In this document: in pieces, positions 32,058-41,381 of the stretch
Numbering within the stretch: the first letter of the stretch is position 1
Layout: each line of letters starts with the position of its first letter
From: Glaciecola sp. 33A
Lineage (GTDB): Bacteria > Pseudomonadota > Gammaproteobacteria > Enterobacterales > Alteromonadaceae
NCBI RefSeq assembly: GCF_002836745.1
Contig: NZ_PJAR01000029.1
Span: 24,929-88,928, forward strand
Reading direction: 5' to 3'
Length of the DNA: 64,000 nucleotides
Position numbers and translations under genes: made by a program
The notes under the pieces: generated by a model
The model's input: only the letters and a program-made list of their open reading frames with translations
Databases searched by the model: none
What the model was told of the DNA's origin: nothing

Positions 32058-33307
32058 CGATGTCCAGTATAACGCCGATTACTAAGAACCAGCAATTTAA
32101 TGTGGACAAGATCCGACAAGATTTTCCCTTATTAAATCAGAAGATTAAAGGTAAACCTCTCGTCTATTTAGACAACGCGGCAACAACCCAGAAACCACAG
32201 GTTGTGATTGATGCATTGAGCCAATTTTATGCCAATAGCAATTCCAATGTGCATCGAGGTGCACATTCCTTAAGTGATCATGCAACCGAGCTTTTTGAGA
32301 AGGCTCGAAATAACGTACAACACTTTATTAATGCAAAGTTTAGCCATCAAATAATTTGGACCAAAGGCACAACTGAAGCAATTAACATGATCGCGAGTGG
32401 ACTAGCCCAAAGTCATTTAAAGCCAGGCGATGAAATTATTATTTCAACAATGGAGCATCATGCCAACATTGTGCCTTGGCAAGTAGCTGCGCAGCGAAGT
32501 GGCGCGAAACTGATTGTTGCGCCCATAAATGAAAAAGGCGAGCTGAATTTTCCAGTTTATAAGACACTACTCAATGAAAAAACCGCCATTGTAGCCATGA
32601 CGCATGTGTCCAACACATTAGGCACTATTAATGATGTTAAGGAAATCGTTCACTGTGCACAGCAAGTAGGTGCTATTACAGTAATAGACGGCGCACAAGC
32701 CATTGGTCATGATAGCGTCGATGTGCAGGATCTGGATTGTGATTTTTACGTGTTCTCAGGGCATAAGTTATTTGGCCCAACCGGTATCGGCGTATTGTAC
32801 GGTAAAGAAGATCGTCTCGAGCAACTTCCCCCTTTTCAAACCGGTGGCGAAATGATTCAAACGGTCACGTTTCAAGAGGCTACATGGAATGCATTACCCT
32901 ATAAATTCGAAGCGGGCACGCCAAATATTGCAGGTGCGATAGGACTATCAGCAGCCATCGATTACCTCAGTGGCATTGATCGCGCAGGTGCGATAGCACA
33001 CGAACACCGATTAATGAACTATTGCATAGAGTTGGCTCAGGATATGGACGATATTAGACTCTATGGTACCGCGCAGAACAAGATGGCTATTTTCTCCTTT
33101 CTACTGGGTGATGCGCATCCAAGCGATGTTGGTACGCTGCTCAATCAACAAGGTATTGCCGTGCGAACGGGTCATCATTGCACGATGCCGCTGATGAATG
33201 AACTGGGTATTCCAGGCACGGTGCGCGCATCGTTTTCTCTGTATAACACGGAAGAAGAAGTGGCAATGTTATTTGCAGCTTTAACTAAAGCTAAAACCTT
33301 CTTATAA
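32054..33307 (+). CDS. sufS: Cysteine desulfurase SufS
   Basis: A 417-residue PLP enzyme releasing sulfur from cysteine as a persulfide. YLDNAATTQKP near residue 40, the PLP Lys in VFSGHKLFGPTG and the persulfide Cys in GIAVRTGHHCTMPLM mark the group II desulfurase class, which needs SufE as activator. SufE is encoded three genes later. Two ATGs six bases apart (32054 and 32060) are possible starts. Confidence 0.96.
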   Translation: MTMSSITPITKNQQFNVDKIRQDFPLLNQKIKGKPLVYLDNAATTQKPQVVIDALSQFYANSNSNVHRGAHSLSDHATELFEKARNNVQHFINAKFSHQIIWTKGTTEAINMIASGLAQSHLKPGDEIIISTMEHHANIVPWQVAAQRSGAKLIVAPINEKGELNFPVYKTLLNEKTAIVAMTHVSNTLGTINDVKEIVHCAQQVGAITVIDGAQAIGHDSVDVQDLDCDFYVFSGHKLFGPTGIGVLYGKEDRLEQLPPFQTGGEMIQTVTFQEATWNALPYKFEAGTPNIAGAIGLSAAIDYLSGIDRAGAIAHEHRLMNYCIELAQDMDDIRLYGTAQNKMAIFSFLLGDAHPSDVGTLLNQQGIAVRTGHHCTMPLMNELGIPGTVRASFSLYNTEEEVAMLFAALTKAKTFL

Positions 33308-33340
33308 CTCAAAAATGACGATAAAAAAGGTAATTTTATT

Positions 33341-33697
33341 ATGAGCGTAATGACGTTTGATCCGACTAAGCCCAGCGTCACGTTGAGTGACAGCGCACGT
33401 ACTTTCTTGTCTCAAAAAATCGAAAATAAGCAGGCCGATGGCCTTTGTTTTTCAGTCAAGAAAAGTGGCTGTAATGGTTTTAGATATGTGTTGGATTTTA
33501 TTGACAAACCCAGTACCGAAGCGGATTTAGTTATTATTAATGACGATAAATTGAAACTGTACATTACAGTAGAAGCCTTACCCTATGTGAATGGTACTGA
33601 GATTGATTGTGTTACTGAAGGATTGAACAAAGTCATCAAGTTCATTAATCCCAATAGCTCAACTGAATGCGGCTGCGGTGAAAGTTTTGGGATCTAA
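33341..33697 (+). CDS. sufA: A-type Fe-S carrier SufA/IscA
   Basis: A 118-residue A-type carrier with the three conserved cysteines: one in KKSGCNGFRYV and two in the C-terminal ECGCGESFGI. It accepts clusters from SufBCD and passes them to client enzymes. It lies 33 bp after sufS and 30 bp before sufT. Confidence 0.93.
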   Translation: MSVMTFDPTKPSVTLSDSARTFLSQKIENKQADGLCFSVKKSGCNGFRYVLDFIDKPSTEADLVIINDDKLKLYITVEALPYVNGTEIDCVTEGLNKVIKFINPNSSTECGCGESFGI

Positions 33698-33727
33698 CCA
33701 CTTAATCCAATAAAATTAAAGAAGGCT

Positions 33728-34252
33728 ATGGAAAATAAAATAATTGTAGTGAATAGAGAGTGCCCAGCGCTATTAGTGCCAGACGGAATTTCTATCACCA
33801 TTAAGAAAGACACATTTGTAACTCTGACCCAATCATTAGGTGGCGCATATACCGTGCTTGTTAACGGTAATATGGCACGAGTTGATGGTACTGATGCTGA
33901 TGCGCTTGGGTTTGAGCCAATTATCTTAGAATTTGATAACTCAGGTGATGACACTGTTGTTGAAGGTAATGTTTGGAAAGCCTTGGCTGCTGTTTACGAC
34001 CCAGAACTACCCGTTAGCATTGTTGACTTAGGTTTAATATATGATTGTAAAATTGAAGGTAGTACGGTCGTGATTTCCATGACATTAACGGCACCAGGCT
34101 GCGGCATGGGACCGGTATTAGTAGAAGATGTCAAATACAAAGTTGGCCTAGTACCCAACGTGGATAATGTAAAAGTGAACCTTGTACTTGAGCCGGCATG
34201 GAGTCGAGAAATGATGACGGAAGAAGCACAACTTGAGATGGGGTTATTTTGA
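33728..34252 (+). CDS. sufT: SufT, DUF59-family Fe-S maturation protein
   Basis: A 174-residue protein whose C-terminal half (about 75-170) is the DUF59/MIP18 domain, with VYDPELPVSIVDLGLIY and the conserved Cys in LTAPGCGMGP. The N-terminal 70 residues form the SufT-specific extension. SufT proteins aid late Fe-S maturation. The stop overlaps the sufE start by one base (TGATG). Confidence 0.92.
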   Translation: MENKIIVVNRECPALLVPDGISITIKKDTFVTLTQSLGGAYTVLVNGNMARVDGTDADALGFEPIILEFDNSGDDTVVEGNVWKALAAVYDPELPVSIVDLGLIYDCKIEGSTVVISMTLTAPGCGMGPVLVEDVKYKVGLVPNVDNVKVNLVLEPAWSREMMTEEAQLEMGLF

Positions 34253-34710
34253 TGAATAAACTGGCTATTCCGGCTTTATCCAACGGCCCTTTTGGCACTG
34301 AAATTAAATCTACAGATATCGCAGATACACTGAGCTTTTTCGATGATTGGGAAGACCGTTACCGTTATATAATAGACCTCGGTAAAGAGCTTACTACACT
34401 ACCCACTTCTTGTAGAACTGATGAGAATCTTATTATCGGCTGTCAAAGTCAGGTATGGCTGGTTTGCGAATACGACAAAACAAATAATCTTCTTTTTATG
34501 GCAGTCGACAGTGAAGCCCTCATTGTAAAAGGACTCGCTGCTATCGTCCTAAGTGCATTTAATAAAAAAACACCGCAGCAAATTACGGATTTTAATATCG
34601 ACGCTTTCTTCACCGATATTGATTTATTCAACCATTTGAGTTCGATGCGTGGCAACGGTTTGCGTGCCATGGTCAGTAAAATTTTATACCTAGCCAAAAA
34701 TTATGGCTAA
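34252..34710 (+). CDS. sufE: SufE sulfur acceptor protein
   Basis: 152 residues from the ATG at 34252. SufE accepts persulfide sulfur from SufS and passes it to SufB. The acceptor Cys lies in IIGCQSQVWLVCE, as in E. coli SufE Cys51. SSMRGNGLRAMVSKI is the conserved C-terminal helix region. Its one-base overlap with sufT implies coupled translation. Confidence 0.95.
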   Translation: MNKLAIPALSNGPFGTEIKSTDIADTLSFFDDWEDRYRYIIDLGKELTTLPTSCRTDENLIIGCQSQVWLVCEYDKTNNLLFMAVDSEALIVKGLAAIVLSAFNKKTPQQITDFNIDAFFTDIDLFNHLSSMRGNGLRAMVSKILYLAKNYG

Positions 34711-34746
34711 GTCACATTTTGATTAACCGCTTAGTAGGAGCAATAC

Positions 34747-35109
34747 ATGGACATCATGAGTGAGATTGAAGAACACATTAATAACAATGCCGTCATCCTT
34801 TTTATGAAAGGTACGCCAGAGCAACCACGTTGCGGATTCTCTGCCACAGCAGTAAAAGCCTTAATAGCTTGTGGTGAACCCTTTTCTTTTATTGATATTT
34901 TGGCTAATCCAGAAATTAGAGCGGCATTGCCAGCCTACGGAGATTGGCCAACCTTTCCCCAAGTATGGGCAAATGGTGAGTTGGTCGGGGGCGGTGATAT
35001 AGTAAACGAACTGAATCAAAGTGGAGAGTTAAAAGAAATTATCTTAGAGGCGCTAAAAAGTGCTCAGATAAAAAACGTACTGGTAGACCCCGCGCCAATA
35101 AAACAATAG
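34747..35109 (+). CDS. grxD: Monothiol glutaredoxin, Grx4 type
   Basis: A 120-residue protein with the CGFS active site at residues 29-32 after KGTPEQPR, and the glutathione/cluster-binding WPTFPQVWANGELVGGGDIV. Grx4-type proteins carry [2Fe-2S] clusters with glutathione and pair with BolA proteins, one of which is encoded next. AGGAG stands seven bases before the ATG. Confidence 0.95.
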   Translation: MDIMSEIEEHINNNAVILFMKGTPEQPRCGFSATAVKALIACGEPFSFIDILANPEIRAALPAYGDWPTFPQVWANGELVGGGDIVNELNQSGELKEIILEALKSAQIKNVLVDPAPIKQ

Positions 35110-35162
35110 CAAGCTTCTTAAATTATTAGGAAAACCACACACATCCGAATAGGAATAAGCAC

Positions 35163-35402
35163 GTGAATATTAATGAGAAAATTCAAGATATCATTACAAA
35201 TAAGATATCTGACGCCCAAGTTACCGTTAGAAATATGGGCGGCGGACATTTCAACCTCGTTGTAACAACTCAAGAATTTATTGGCAAAAACACCTTAGCT
35301 AAACACAAGTTGGTGCTGTCTGCCATTGCGCCACTAATGTCGGGACCAGGTGCACCAGTGCATGCCATTGATACCTTGGAAACTATGTTGCCAACCGCAT
35401 AA
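35163..35402 (+). CDS. BolA-family protein
   Basis: A 79-residue BolA/IbaG-like protein starting at GTG 35163 with AGGAATA upstream. The class II KH-like fold is shown by GGGHFNLVVTTQEFIGKN and the conserved His in GAPVHAIDTLE near the C-terminus. It probably forms a cluster-bridged heterodimer with the glutaredoxin encoded 53 bp upstream. Confidence 0.88.
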   Translation: MNINEKIQDIITNKISDAQVTVRNMGGGHFNLVVTTQEFIGKNTLAKHKLVLSAIAPLMSGPGAPVHAIDTLETMLPTA

Positions 35403-35472
35403 TCAAGCTGTCTCAATGTATGATTATCAAATTGACTAGACGCATCGAGTATCAACAGGATCCACCAATATC

Positions 35473-36444
35473 ATGACTACTGTAAAACAATCAAAATATG
35501 TCGCTGGCGAAAAGCTTCGTAATGCTGATAAGTTAGCTTTTATCCCAGTAAAAATCGTTACCAGCGAGAAAGAAACCACATTAAAAAAGCCGAGCTGGTT
35601 AAAAATAAAATTACCCAGTAACACGGCTAAAGTAGATCAAATCAAACAAGCTATGCGCAAGCATAATCTAAGTTCAGTTTGCGAAGAAGCCTCTTGCCCT
35701 AATCTACACGAATGCTTTAACCACGGAACCGCTACGTTTATGATCCTTGGCGCTATTTGTACTCGTCGCTGTCCATTCTGTGATGTAGCGCATGGCAGAC
35801 CCTTACCAGTCAGCGCTGAAGAACCTCAGAAATTGGCAGCAACAATACGTGATATGAAATTAAAGTATGTGGTCATTACCTCAGTCGATCGCGATGACCT
35901 TCGTGATGGCGGAGCTCAGCACTTTGTTGACTGCATTAATGCGATACGCAGAGAAGTACCCAGTATAAAAATAGAAATTTTGGTGCCTGATTTTAAGGGT
36001 CGGATGGACAAAGCACTGGACATTTTAAGCACCGCTCCGCCGGATGTATTTAATCATAACTTGGAGACAGCTCCACATATGTACCGTGAAGTTCGACCAG
36101 GGGCTAATTATAAAAATTCATTGGAATTGCTACGTCGTTTTAAAGTAACCCATCCACAAGTAGCCACAAAATCGGGGCTGATGTTAGGTCTTGGTGAGAC
36201 TATTGAGGAAATTACAGACGTATTAAAAGACTTGCGTGAACATAATGTAGAGATGCTCACTTTAGGACAATACTTGCAACCAAGTAAGCATCACCTTCCG
36301 GTTAAACGCTATGTTCCCCCCGTTGAGTTTGATCAACTTGGTGTCATTGCAAGAGAGCTTGGGTTTACCCATGCTGCATCTGGTCCACTAGTGCGTTCAA
36401 GCTACCATGCAGATCTGCAAGCGGCAGGTAAACAGATAAAGTAG
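35473..36444 (+). CDS. lipA: Lipoyl synthase
   Basis: A 323-residue radical-SAM enzyme inserting two sulfurs into protein-bound octanoyl groups. Both clusters are visible: the auxiliary set Cys70, Cys75, Cys81 ([14 protein letters not shown]) and the radical-SAM set Cys96, Cys100, Cys103 ([14 protein letters not shown]). The conserved RSSYHAD near the C-terminus includes the Ser that ligates the auxiliary cluster. In most gammaproteobacteria lipA sits with lipB; here it ends the suf operon, 70 bp after bolA, and its auxiliary cluster is consumed in each turnover. Confidence 0.96.
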   Translation: MTTVKQSKYVAGEKLRNADKLAFIPVKIVTSEKETTLKKPSWLKIKLPSNTAKVDQIKQAMRKHNLSSVCEEASCPNLHECFNHGTATFMILGAICTRRCPFCDVAHGRPLPVSAEEPQKLAATIRDMKLKYVVITSVDRDDLRDGGAQHFVDCINAIRREVPSIKIEILVPDFKGRMDKALDILSTAPPDVFNHNLETAPHMYREVRPGANYKNSLELLRRFKVTHPQVATKSGLMLGLGETIEEITDVLKDLREHNVEMLTLGQYLQPSKHHLPVKRYVPPVEFDQLGVIARELGFTHAASGPLVRSSYHADLQAAGKQIK

Positions 36445-36649
36445 TAAGGCTTAGGTCATTGCTTTTATGACATGCAGTCTAATTTCTAATAACGTTAGCG
36501 GTGCAACCTGTGTCACTTCTGGGGGAAGAGACACAAGAAAGTGCTTCGCGACTAGGTACTATTTTAAAATCCCTATTGTGACATAGGTTAACGCGCTGAT
36601 ATCCCCAATTGAATTTTCATCTATTGCCTATTATCCGCGTTGATGTACG

Positions 36650-37024
36650 CTATTTATGCTGATCGACTAGTATAATATTACCATCGGGGTCGGTCATCAT
36701 AAAATTTGCCGGACCTTTGCTATTTTCACCAATCAATTGGCCACAGTCGATGCCCTTGTTACCAAGCATTTTTTGTAAATATCTAACGTCAATATAATCG
36801 TCAATGTTTTCACCATTGGCATCCCAACCTGGATTAAAGGTCAGCATGTTTTCCTTTAATATGCCTTCAAATAAACCAATAGCTTGATTATCTTGGTCTT
36901 TCATTATTAGCCACTTTTGATCTATATGTCCGCCCATTTGGCTAAATCCTAATTTCTCATAAAATGCTTTTGAGACCTCAATATCAGCAACTTTTAAACT
37001 CAAAGACAGTAAACCTAATTTCAT
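36650..37024 (-). CDS. VOC (glyoxalase/bleomycin-resistance) family protein
   Basis: About 124 residues from the ATG at 37024. Vicinal-oxygen-chelate fold with LSLKVADIEVSKAFYEKLGF at the start and the second beta-alpha-beta unit closing in FMMTDPDGNIILVDQHK. Such proteins range from metalloenzymes to drug-binding proteins; the substrate is unknown. It is divergent from the cysteine synthase gene. Confidence 0.85.
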   Translation of the reverse strand: MKLGLLSLSLKVADIEVSKAFYEKLGFSQMGGHIDQKWLIMKDQDNQAIGLFEGILKENMLTFNPGWDANGENIDDYIDVRYLQKMLGNKGIDCGQLIGENSKGPANFMMTDPDGNIILVDQHK

Positions 37025-37232
37025 AATTGCATTCTTTATTTTGATAAAATTCTTAACTCTTAGCATAACAGATTTAGGCGCAAATTTGCTTTCGTCCTGC
37101 GTAAACTTTTAATCAATTCAATATTGTACTCACATATATTATTTATGAATAAAAAGGTACTTGTTTTATCATCCGTGTGGCCTTAAATTTACAGTTAGTT
37201 TATTTTTAAATATAATAATTGGATAACAAGCT

Positions 37233-38153
37233 ATGAAAGCGCAGTCAATTCTAGAGACTATCGGTAATACCCCGCATATTAAAGTTCAACGTTTGTTTGG
37301 AGACAAGCAAAACGTGTGGATTAAAAGTGAGCGATCGAACCCAGGTGGTTCAATCAAAGATCGTATTGCATTGTCAATGATTGAAGCCGCGGAAAAAGAC
37401 GGTTCATTAAAGCCCGGTTCAATTATTATCGAGGCAACCTCGGGTAATACAGGTGTGGGTCTGGCGATGGTGGCGGCAGTAAAAGGCTACAAATTAATAT
37501 TGGTGATGCCAGAAAGCATGTCGGTAGAACGCCGTCGCTTAATGTTGGCCTACGGCGCAACGTTTGCATTAACACCAAAGGAAAAGGGCATGAACGGGGC
37601 AATTGCTAAAGCACAAGCGCTAGTGGCCGAAACTCCGAACTCGTGGATGCCGCAACAGTTTGAAAACCCAGCCAACATAGATGTGCATGTTGAGTATACC
37701 TCACAAGAAATCCTTGCCGATTTCCCCGATGGTTTAGATGCAATTGTAACCGGCGTAGGCACGGGCGGCCACATTACCGGTTGTGCGCGAGCCCTTAAAA
37801 AAATATGGCCACAACTAAAAATATTTGCTGTAGAGCCATTAGCATCACCTGTGATTTCAGGTGGCGACCCTAGCCCACATCCTATTCAAGGTATTGGTGC
37901 AGGCTTTATTCCTAAAAACTTAGACGTTACACTTTTAGACGGCATTATTAAAGTCGATGGCGACGATGCAAAAGACATGGCAAGACGCTCCGCAACTGAA
38001 GAAGGTATGTTAGTCGGTATTTCATCGGGTGCAACTTTAGCGGCTATTAGTCAGGTGTTACCCACGCTAGCTGCAGGCGCAAAGGTGCTAGGGTTTAATT
38101 ATGATACCGGTGAGCGTTATTTATCTATAGATGGATTTTTACCGCAAGAATAG
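37233..38153 (+). CDS. cysK: Cysteine synthase (O-acetylserine sulfhydrylase)
   Basis: A 306-residue PLP enzyme making cysteine from O-acetylserine and sulfide. PLP Lys42 lies in [12 protein letters not shown], the substrate loop in [13 protein letters not shown], the phosphate loop in [11 protein letters not shown], and the C-terminal Ser region in [10 protein letters not shown]. The [10 protein letters not shown] stretch and [13 protein letters not shown] favour CysK over CysM. Single-gene unit; cysteine is also the sulfur donor of the nearby suf system. Confidence 0.92.
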   Translation: MKAQSILETIGNTPHIKVQRLFGDKQNVWIKSERSNPGGSIKDRIALSMIEAAEKDGSLKPGSIIIEATSGNTGVGLAMVAAVKGYKLILVMPESMSVERRRLMLAYGATFALTPKEKGMNGAIAKAQALVAETPNSWMPQQFENPANIDVHVEYTSQEILADFPDGLDAIVTGVGTGGHITGCARALKKIWPQLKIFAVEPLASPVISGGDPSPHPIQGIGAGFIPKNLDVTLLDGIIKVDGDDAKDMARRSATEEGMLVGISSGATLAAISQVLPTLAAGAKVLGFNYDTGERYLSIDGFLPQE

Positions 38154-38225
38154 TTATACGTTCCGAAATCGATCATCCATTTCCCTGCTGTGTCAGCATA
38201 GTTGTCGCCTCATTTTTTTTAATAA

Positions 38226-38975
38226 ATGGGCACAATTATGCTGGCGCATTCAGAAGATTCAAAATTACAGACGGATTTCAGCAATGAACTAGCCGTCCTC
38301 TGCCCGCTTAACAATCTCCGGCCAGTATTAACAGGAGGAGCTTCAATCCTCGATGAAAAATTACTTGTGGTAGACAATACATCTTTAAGCCTCAACGATA
38401 TTCATTATAGAGTGTTGCCTTTTCTTTATCCCGATAACCTTCTTTACATTTATGGTGTCCATCAAGGTATTAAAGGCAGTCCAAATATTCGTGGGAAGGC
38501 GTATACCGCGAGCAACGTAAAAAAAAGCCTATTGGACAATGCACGTGAATTTGTAAATTCCAATAGAGGCACACAGTTTAATGGTGGAGCGGGAGTTGTG
38601 CGCGTTTCCAGTTTCTACGAAAGAAACGCCAGTCTGTTTCAAGACTTTGAAAACGACATTAAATCACATCTTTTGAAATACGCCGATGGTTCTGTCGACG
38701 AGTTCATTAAATCAGCCTCAACGTTCAAAGCAGACATAAATAACTGGCATATTACCGACCTATACGGAAGTATCAGGCGCAGAGACTACGGCGTTAATAT
38801 AAACGGAATGCGATTAGCAAAAAGTAATAAATTCTCTATGGAACAAAGAAACCTGCTTGTTGCTCTTATGAGAGTGAGAGCCATTAACTTTGGTGAAGGC
38901 ACAGTTTCGGTGACCGATTTACCTTCTAATGAAGAAACCACAACCGAAAAAGAGGATAACAAAGAGAGTCAATAG
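38226..38975 (+). CDS. Protein of unknown function
   Basis: A 249-residue frame, or 245 from a second ATG at 38238; neither has a good ribosome-binding site. I do not recognise a family. The chain is soluble, with no signal peptide or membrane helix. It has a Gly-rich centre (NSNRGTQFNGGAGVV) and a highly charged acidic tail (NEETTTEKEDNKESQ). Codon use looks like the window's own genes and the frame is uninterrupted, supporting a real gene. It stands at the edge of the accessory patch with the ZIP transporter. Confidence 0.6.
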   Translation: MGTIMLAHSEDSKLQTDFSNELAVLCPLNNLRPVLTGGASILDEKLLVVDNTSLSLNDIHYRVLPFLYPDNLLYIYGVHQGIKGSPNIRGKAYTASNVKKSLLDNAREFVNSNRGTQFNGGAGVVRVSSFYERNASLFQDFENDIKSHLLKYADGSVDEFIKSASTFKADINNWHITDLYGSIRRRDYGVNINGMRLAKSNKFSMEQRNLLVALMRVRAINFGEGTVSVTDLPSNEETTTEKEDNKESQ

Positions 38976-39041
38976 GACTGTGTAACAATACTGCCGTTCA
39001 AATTCGGGGAGTCGTGCTTGTGTAAACAAACATGAGGCAAA

Positions 39042-39158
39042 ATGAAAATCAAAACGTGGTCAGAGCACCGTGCTGAGATGCACCACGAAGACCACCGAGA
39101 ATGGCATGGCAACGGGCCGATCGTTGCGATAACGTTATTCTTAATTCGTCGGTCATAG
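39042..39158 (+). CDS. Possible 38-residue small ORF
   Basis: MKIKTWSEHRAEMHHEDH and 20 further residues, with GAGG six bases before the ATG. It could be a small His-rich peptide or debris of a lost gene beside the ZIP transporter. No family recognised. Confidence 0.25.
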   Translation: MKIKTWSEHRAEMHHEDHREWHGNGPIVAITLFLIRRS

Positions 39159-39187
39159 GGCTAGGGCCAGAAACAGAAGCTTGGTAT

Positions 39188-40072
39188 TCAAAGTGCTGTA
39201 TCGAGAATCATCATTAAAACAAACCCAATGATAAGCCCACCCGTTGCCCAGCTTTCATGCCCAGCGCGATGGGATTCAGGAATGATTTCATGACTGATCA
39301 CAAACAGCATTGCACCTGCAGCGATCGCTAACCCCCAGGGGAGAAGATGAGCCGAAAGGCCTATCAATGCGACGCCTAACAGGGCCGCTACAGGCTCCAC
39401 CAGACCAGAAAGAGCACCAATGCCAATCGCTAATCCTTTGCTGTAACCAACGCTCATCAAGGCCAACGCAACCACAAAGCCTTCGGGAATATCCTGTATC
39501 GCAATACCCACCGCCAGTGCCTTTGCACCCACCAGATCCGGGCCCGCAAATGAAACACCAATCGCCATGCCTTCAGGAAAGTTGTGCAACACAATTGCCA
39601 TGACAAAAAGCCAGACCCGCTTGAGCCTCGTTGCCTGCTCGATATTGACCTCAGATCGTGCGCCGCCTTCAAGGCCTTTGACAAAATGCTCATGAGGCAC
39701 AACCCGCTCAATCATCAGCAAACCCAAAGCGCCCAGTATGATGCCACCGCCAACAATCCCCCCAGCCAGCCAGGAACCTGCGCCCTGATCAGCGGCAGTT
39801 TCCAGTGCCGGGATAATCAATGAAAACGACGTTGCTGCCAGCATAACCCCGGCGCCAAAGCCCATAAGCGTATCGATAAGACGCTGCGAAAGCTCGCGCG
39901 TCAAAATAGCAGGGATCGTACCCAGCGCCGTTGCCGCAGCGGCAAAAAGACCGCCCAGCAGCGCGCCTGTTATGTGCGGATCACCCGCAGCCAAACGCAC
40001 GTATATGCCAGGCAACAACGCAACGAAACCGCCAATCATAATTGTCAAAACTACCCAGTATCGCAATGCCAT
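39188..40072 (-). CDS. ZIP-family divalent metal transporter
   Basis: A 294-residue inner-membrane protein with eight helices. The two metal-site signatures are HNFPEGMAIG in TM4 and QDIPEGFVVA in TM5. The loop between TM3 and TM4 has HEHFVKGLEGGARSE rather than a long His tract. ZIP proteins import Zn2+ or related ions. The gene is visibly GC-richer than its surroundings (36 of 60 bases G or C in 39841-39900 by hand count), uses many GCG, CGC and CCC codons, and is flanked by gene debris, which points to horizontal acquisition. Confidence 0.9.
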   Translation of the reverse strand: MALRYWVVLTIMIGGFVALLPGIYVRLAAGDPHITGALLGGLFAAAATALGTIPAILTRELSQRLIDTLMGFGAGVMLAATSFSLIIPALETAADQGAGSWLAGGIVGGGIILGALGLLMIERVVPHEHFVKGLEGGARSEVNIEQATRLKRVWLFVMAIVLHNFPEGMAIGVSFAGPDLVGAKALAVGIAIQDIPEGFVVALALMSVGYSKGLAIGIGALSGLVEPVAALLGVALIGLSAHLLPWGLAIAAGAMLFVISHEIIPESHRAGHESWATGGLIIGFVLMMILDTAL

Positions 40073-40574
40073 AAACTCACCTTATGTTCATTATGTCGCC
40101 AATGTGGCGTCCTGCGCTGTAGCTAGAATCTGCGGATTTCCATTGTACTTGAGTTACTTCATTTGCACAAAACTCGGGAACCTCGCCCAGAGTGCTAAAA
40201 ACGCTAACGAATCAGGCGGTAGGCCAGAGACTTGCAGGTTGTCAAGTAGAGTCTTTTTTGGTGCCGGGCACCGGCACCGCAGATACGAAAACGTCCCGCA
40301 CAGTAAAAGGCTTATCAGATTGGCTATCTTTTTAAAAGTGATAGTAAAGCCAACTATTTACGTCATAGCTTGCGGCTATTAACACTATAATTTATGGTGA
40401 CTCAAGGCCTAATGATGTATCAAACCAATTCGTTAAAACTGAGTTTTTGGTTGATAACGTGATTTCTTATGGCTCAATGACATGGTCTAATTGATTTCAA
40501 GTTTGAAGACGTCGACGTAATTGGCTATGATCCGTATATTGAGGGTGTCGTATCGAGATAATTAAGGAAATATT
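40073..40574. other. Intergenic stretch with coding debris and a perfect inverted repeat
   Basis: No intact gene. GGTGCCGG, GCA, CCGGCACC (40260-40278) is a perfect 8-3-8 inverted repeat. Downstream, the plus strand reads like protein fragments: FVKTEFLVDNVISYG then MTWSN and stop, and after a shift FKFEDVDVIGYDPYIEGVV up to the TAA at 40560-40562, just before the DHFR gene. These look like the decayed 3' end of a gene I cannot name. Confidence 0.45.
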
Positions 40575-41066
40575 ATGATTGTATCAATGATTGCGGCAAT
40601 GGGAAAAAATCATGTGATTGGTAAAGACAATCAGATGATGTGGCACCTCCCACTAGAGTATAAGTACTTTAAAGAAACTACTTTGAACCATTGCATCATT
40701 ACCGGACGTAAAAATTATGAGTCAATTGGAAGACCGTTGCCTGGTAGAACAAATATTATTGTTACTAGAGATACTGCACTTCAAATTGAAGGATGTATTG
40801 TCGTAAACTCTATTGATGCAGCACTAGAATACGCTAAATCAAAGGGAGAGACAGAGGCTTTTATTACAGGTGGCGGACAAATATATGAAGCCTCATTACC
40901 TTTAGTGGATAAAATTTATCTGACACTTGTTGATTTTTCCCCAGATGGTGATGTCTTCTTTCCTAAGTTTGATCAAGAAAAATATACGAAACTAGAAGTA
41001 GCTTGTATGCCTGTAGGTGAAAACAACTCAATTGCGTGGACAGCTTACACTTATACAAAATTATAG
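40575..41066 (+). CDS. folA: Dihydrofolate reductase
   Basis: A 163-residue enzyme reducing dihydrofolate with NADPH. SMIAAMGKNHVIGKDNQMMW forms the Met20 loop region, GRKNYESIGRPLPGRTNIIV the NADPH site, and FITGGGQIYEASLP the Gly-Gly loop. The active-site acid, Asp27 in E. coli, is Glu28 here (LPLEYKYFK), as in many mobile trimethoprim-resistant DfrA enzymes and some chromosomal ones. AAGGAAAT precedes the ATG by a few bases. With IS debris on the 3' side it may be an acquired second DHFR; whether it confers trimethoprim resistance cannot be judged. Confidence 0.9.
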   Translation: MIVSMIAAMGKNHVIGKDNQMMWHLPLEYKYFKETTLNHCIITGRKNYESIGRPLPGRTNIIVTRDTALQIEGCIVVNSIDAALEYAKSKGETEAFITGGGQIYEASLPLVDKIYLTLVDFSPDGDVFFPKFDQEKYTKLEVACMPVGENNSIAWTAYTYTKL

Positions 41067-41119
41067 TACTCCTGTAGTCAACGCAATTTTAATTATCGCG
41101 ATAAGTTATGCAGGAAAAT

Positions 41120-41212
41120 GCTTATGCTATTTGGCAGCGTAGACCCAAAGCTGGTTTGATTATGCTTACAGACCGAGGCTCACAATGGCACTGTCAAGTT
41201 ACCGACTTTTGA
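41120..41212 (+). pseudogene. IS3-family transposase remnant
   Basis: A 30-residue stretch AYAIWQRRPKAGLIMLTDRG then SQWHCQVTDF and stop matches the catalytic-core region of IS3-family OrfB (usual form RRPxxGLIxHSDRGSQY). The preceding and following parts are gone. Confidence 0.6.
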
Positions 41213-41289
41213 TGAGCAGAACGGCAATTTAACTACTCAACCCAAATTTTGGACACGACTCGCTGCTTTCGTGTCTTTACATTTCTGAA

Positions 41290-41381
41290 CTTATCTTAAC
41301 GCCTCTTGCTGTCAGCAATTCTTCGATGTCACGAAAGCTACGTGTCAATCTATGATAAAGCCAATCATGCGGACTGCAATG
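41290..41381 (-). pseudogene. IS6-family transposase remnant
   Basis: The minus strand encodes PHDWLYHRLTRSFRDIEELL followed by TARGVKIS. This matches the N-terminal helix-turn-helix part of IS6/IS26-type transposases (WLYxRxxLSxRDVEELLxxRG). No DDE domain or terminal repeats remain. A plus-strand reading across 41341-41460 (NEINHGIADALRGTTVYAG) is also open and could be separate debris. Confidence 0.6.

Noticed and set aside
40440..41110. Integron cassette (attC) around the DHFR gene
   Set aside because: No attC-like inverted core sites or integrase were visible on either side.
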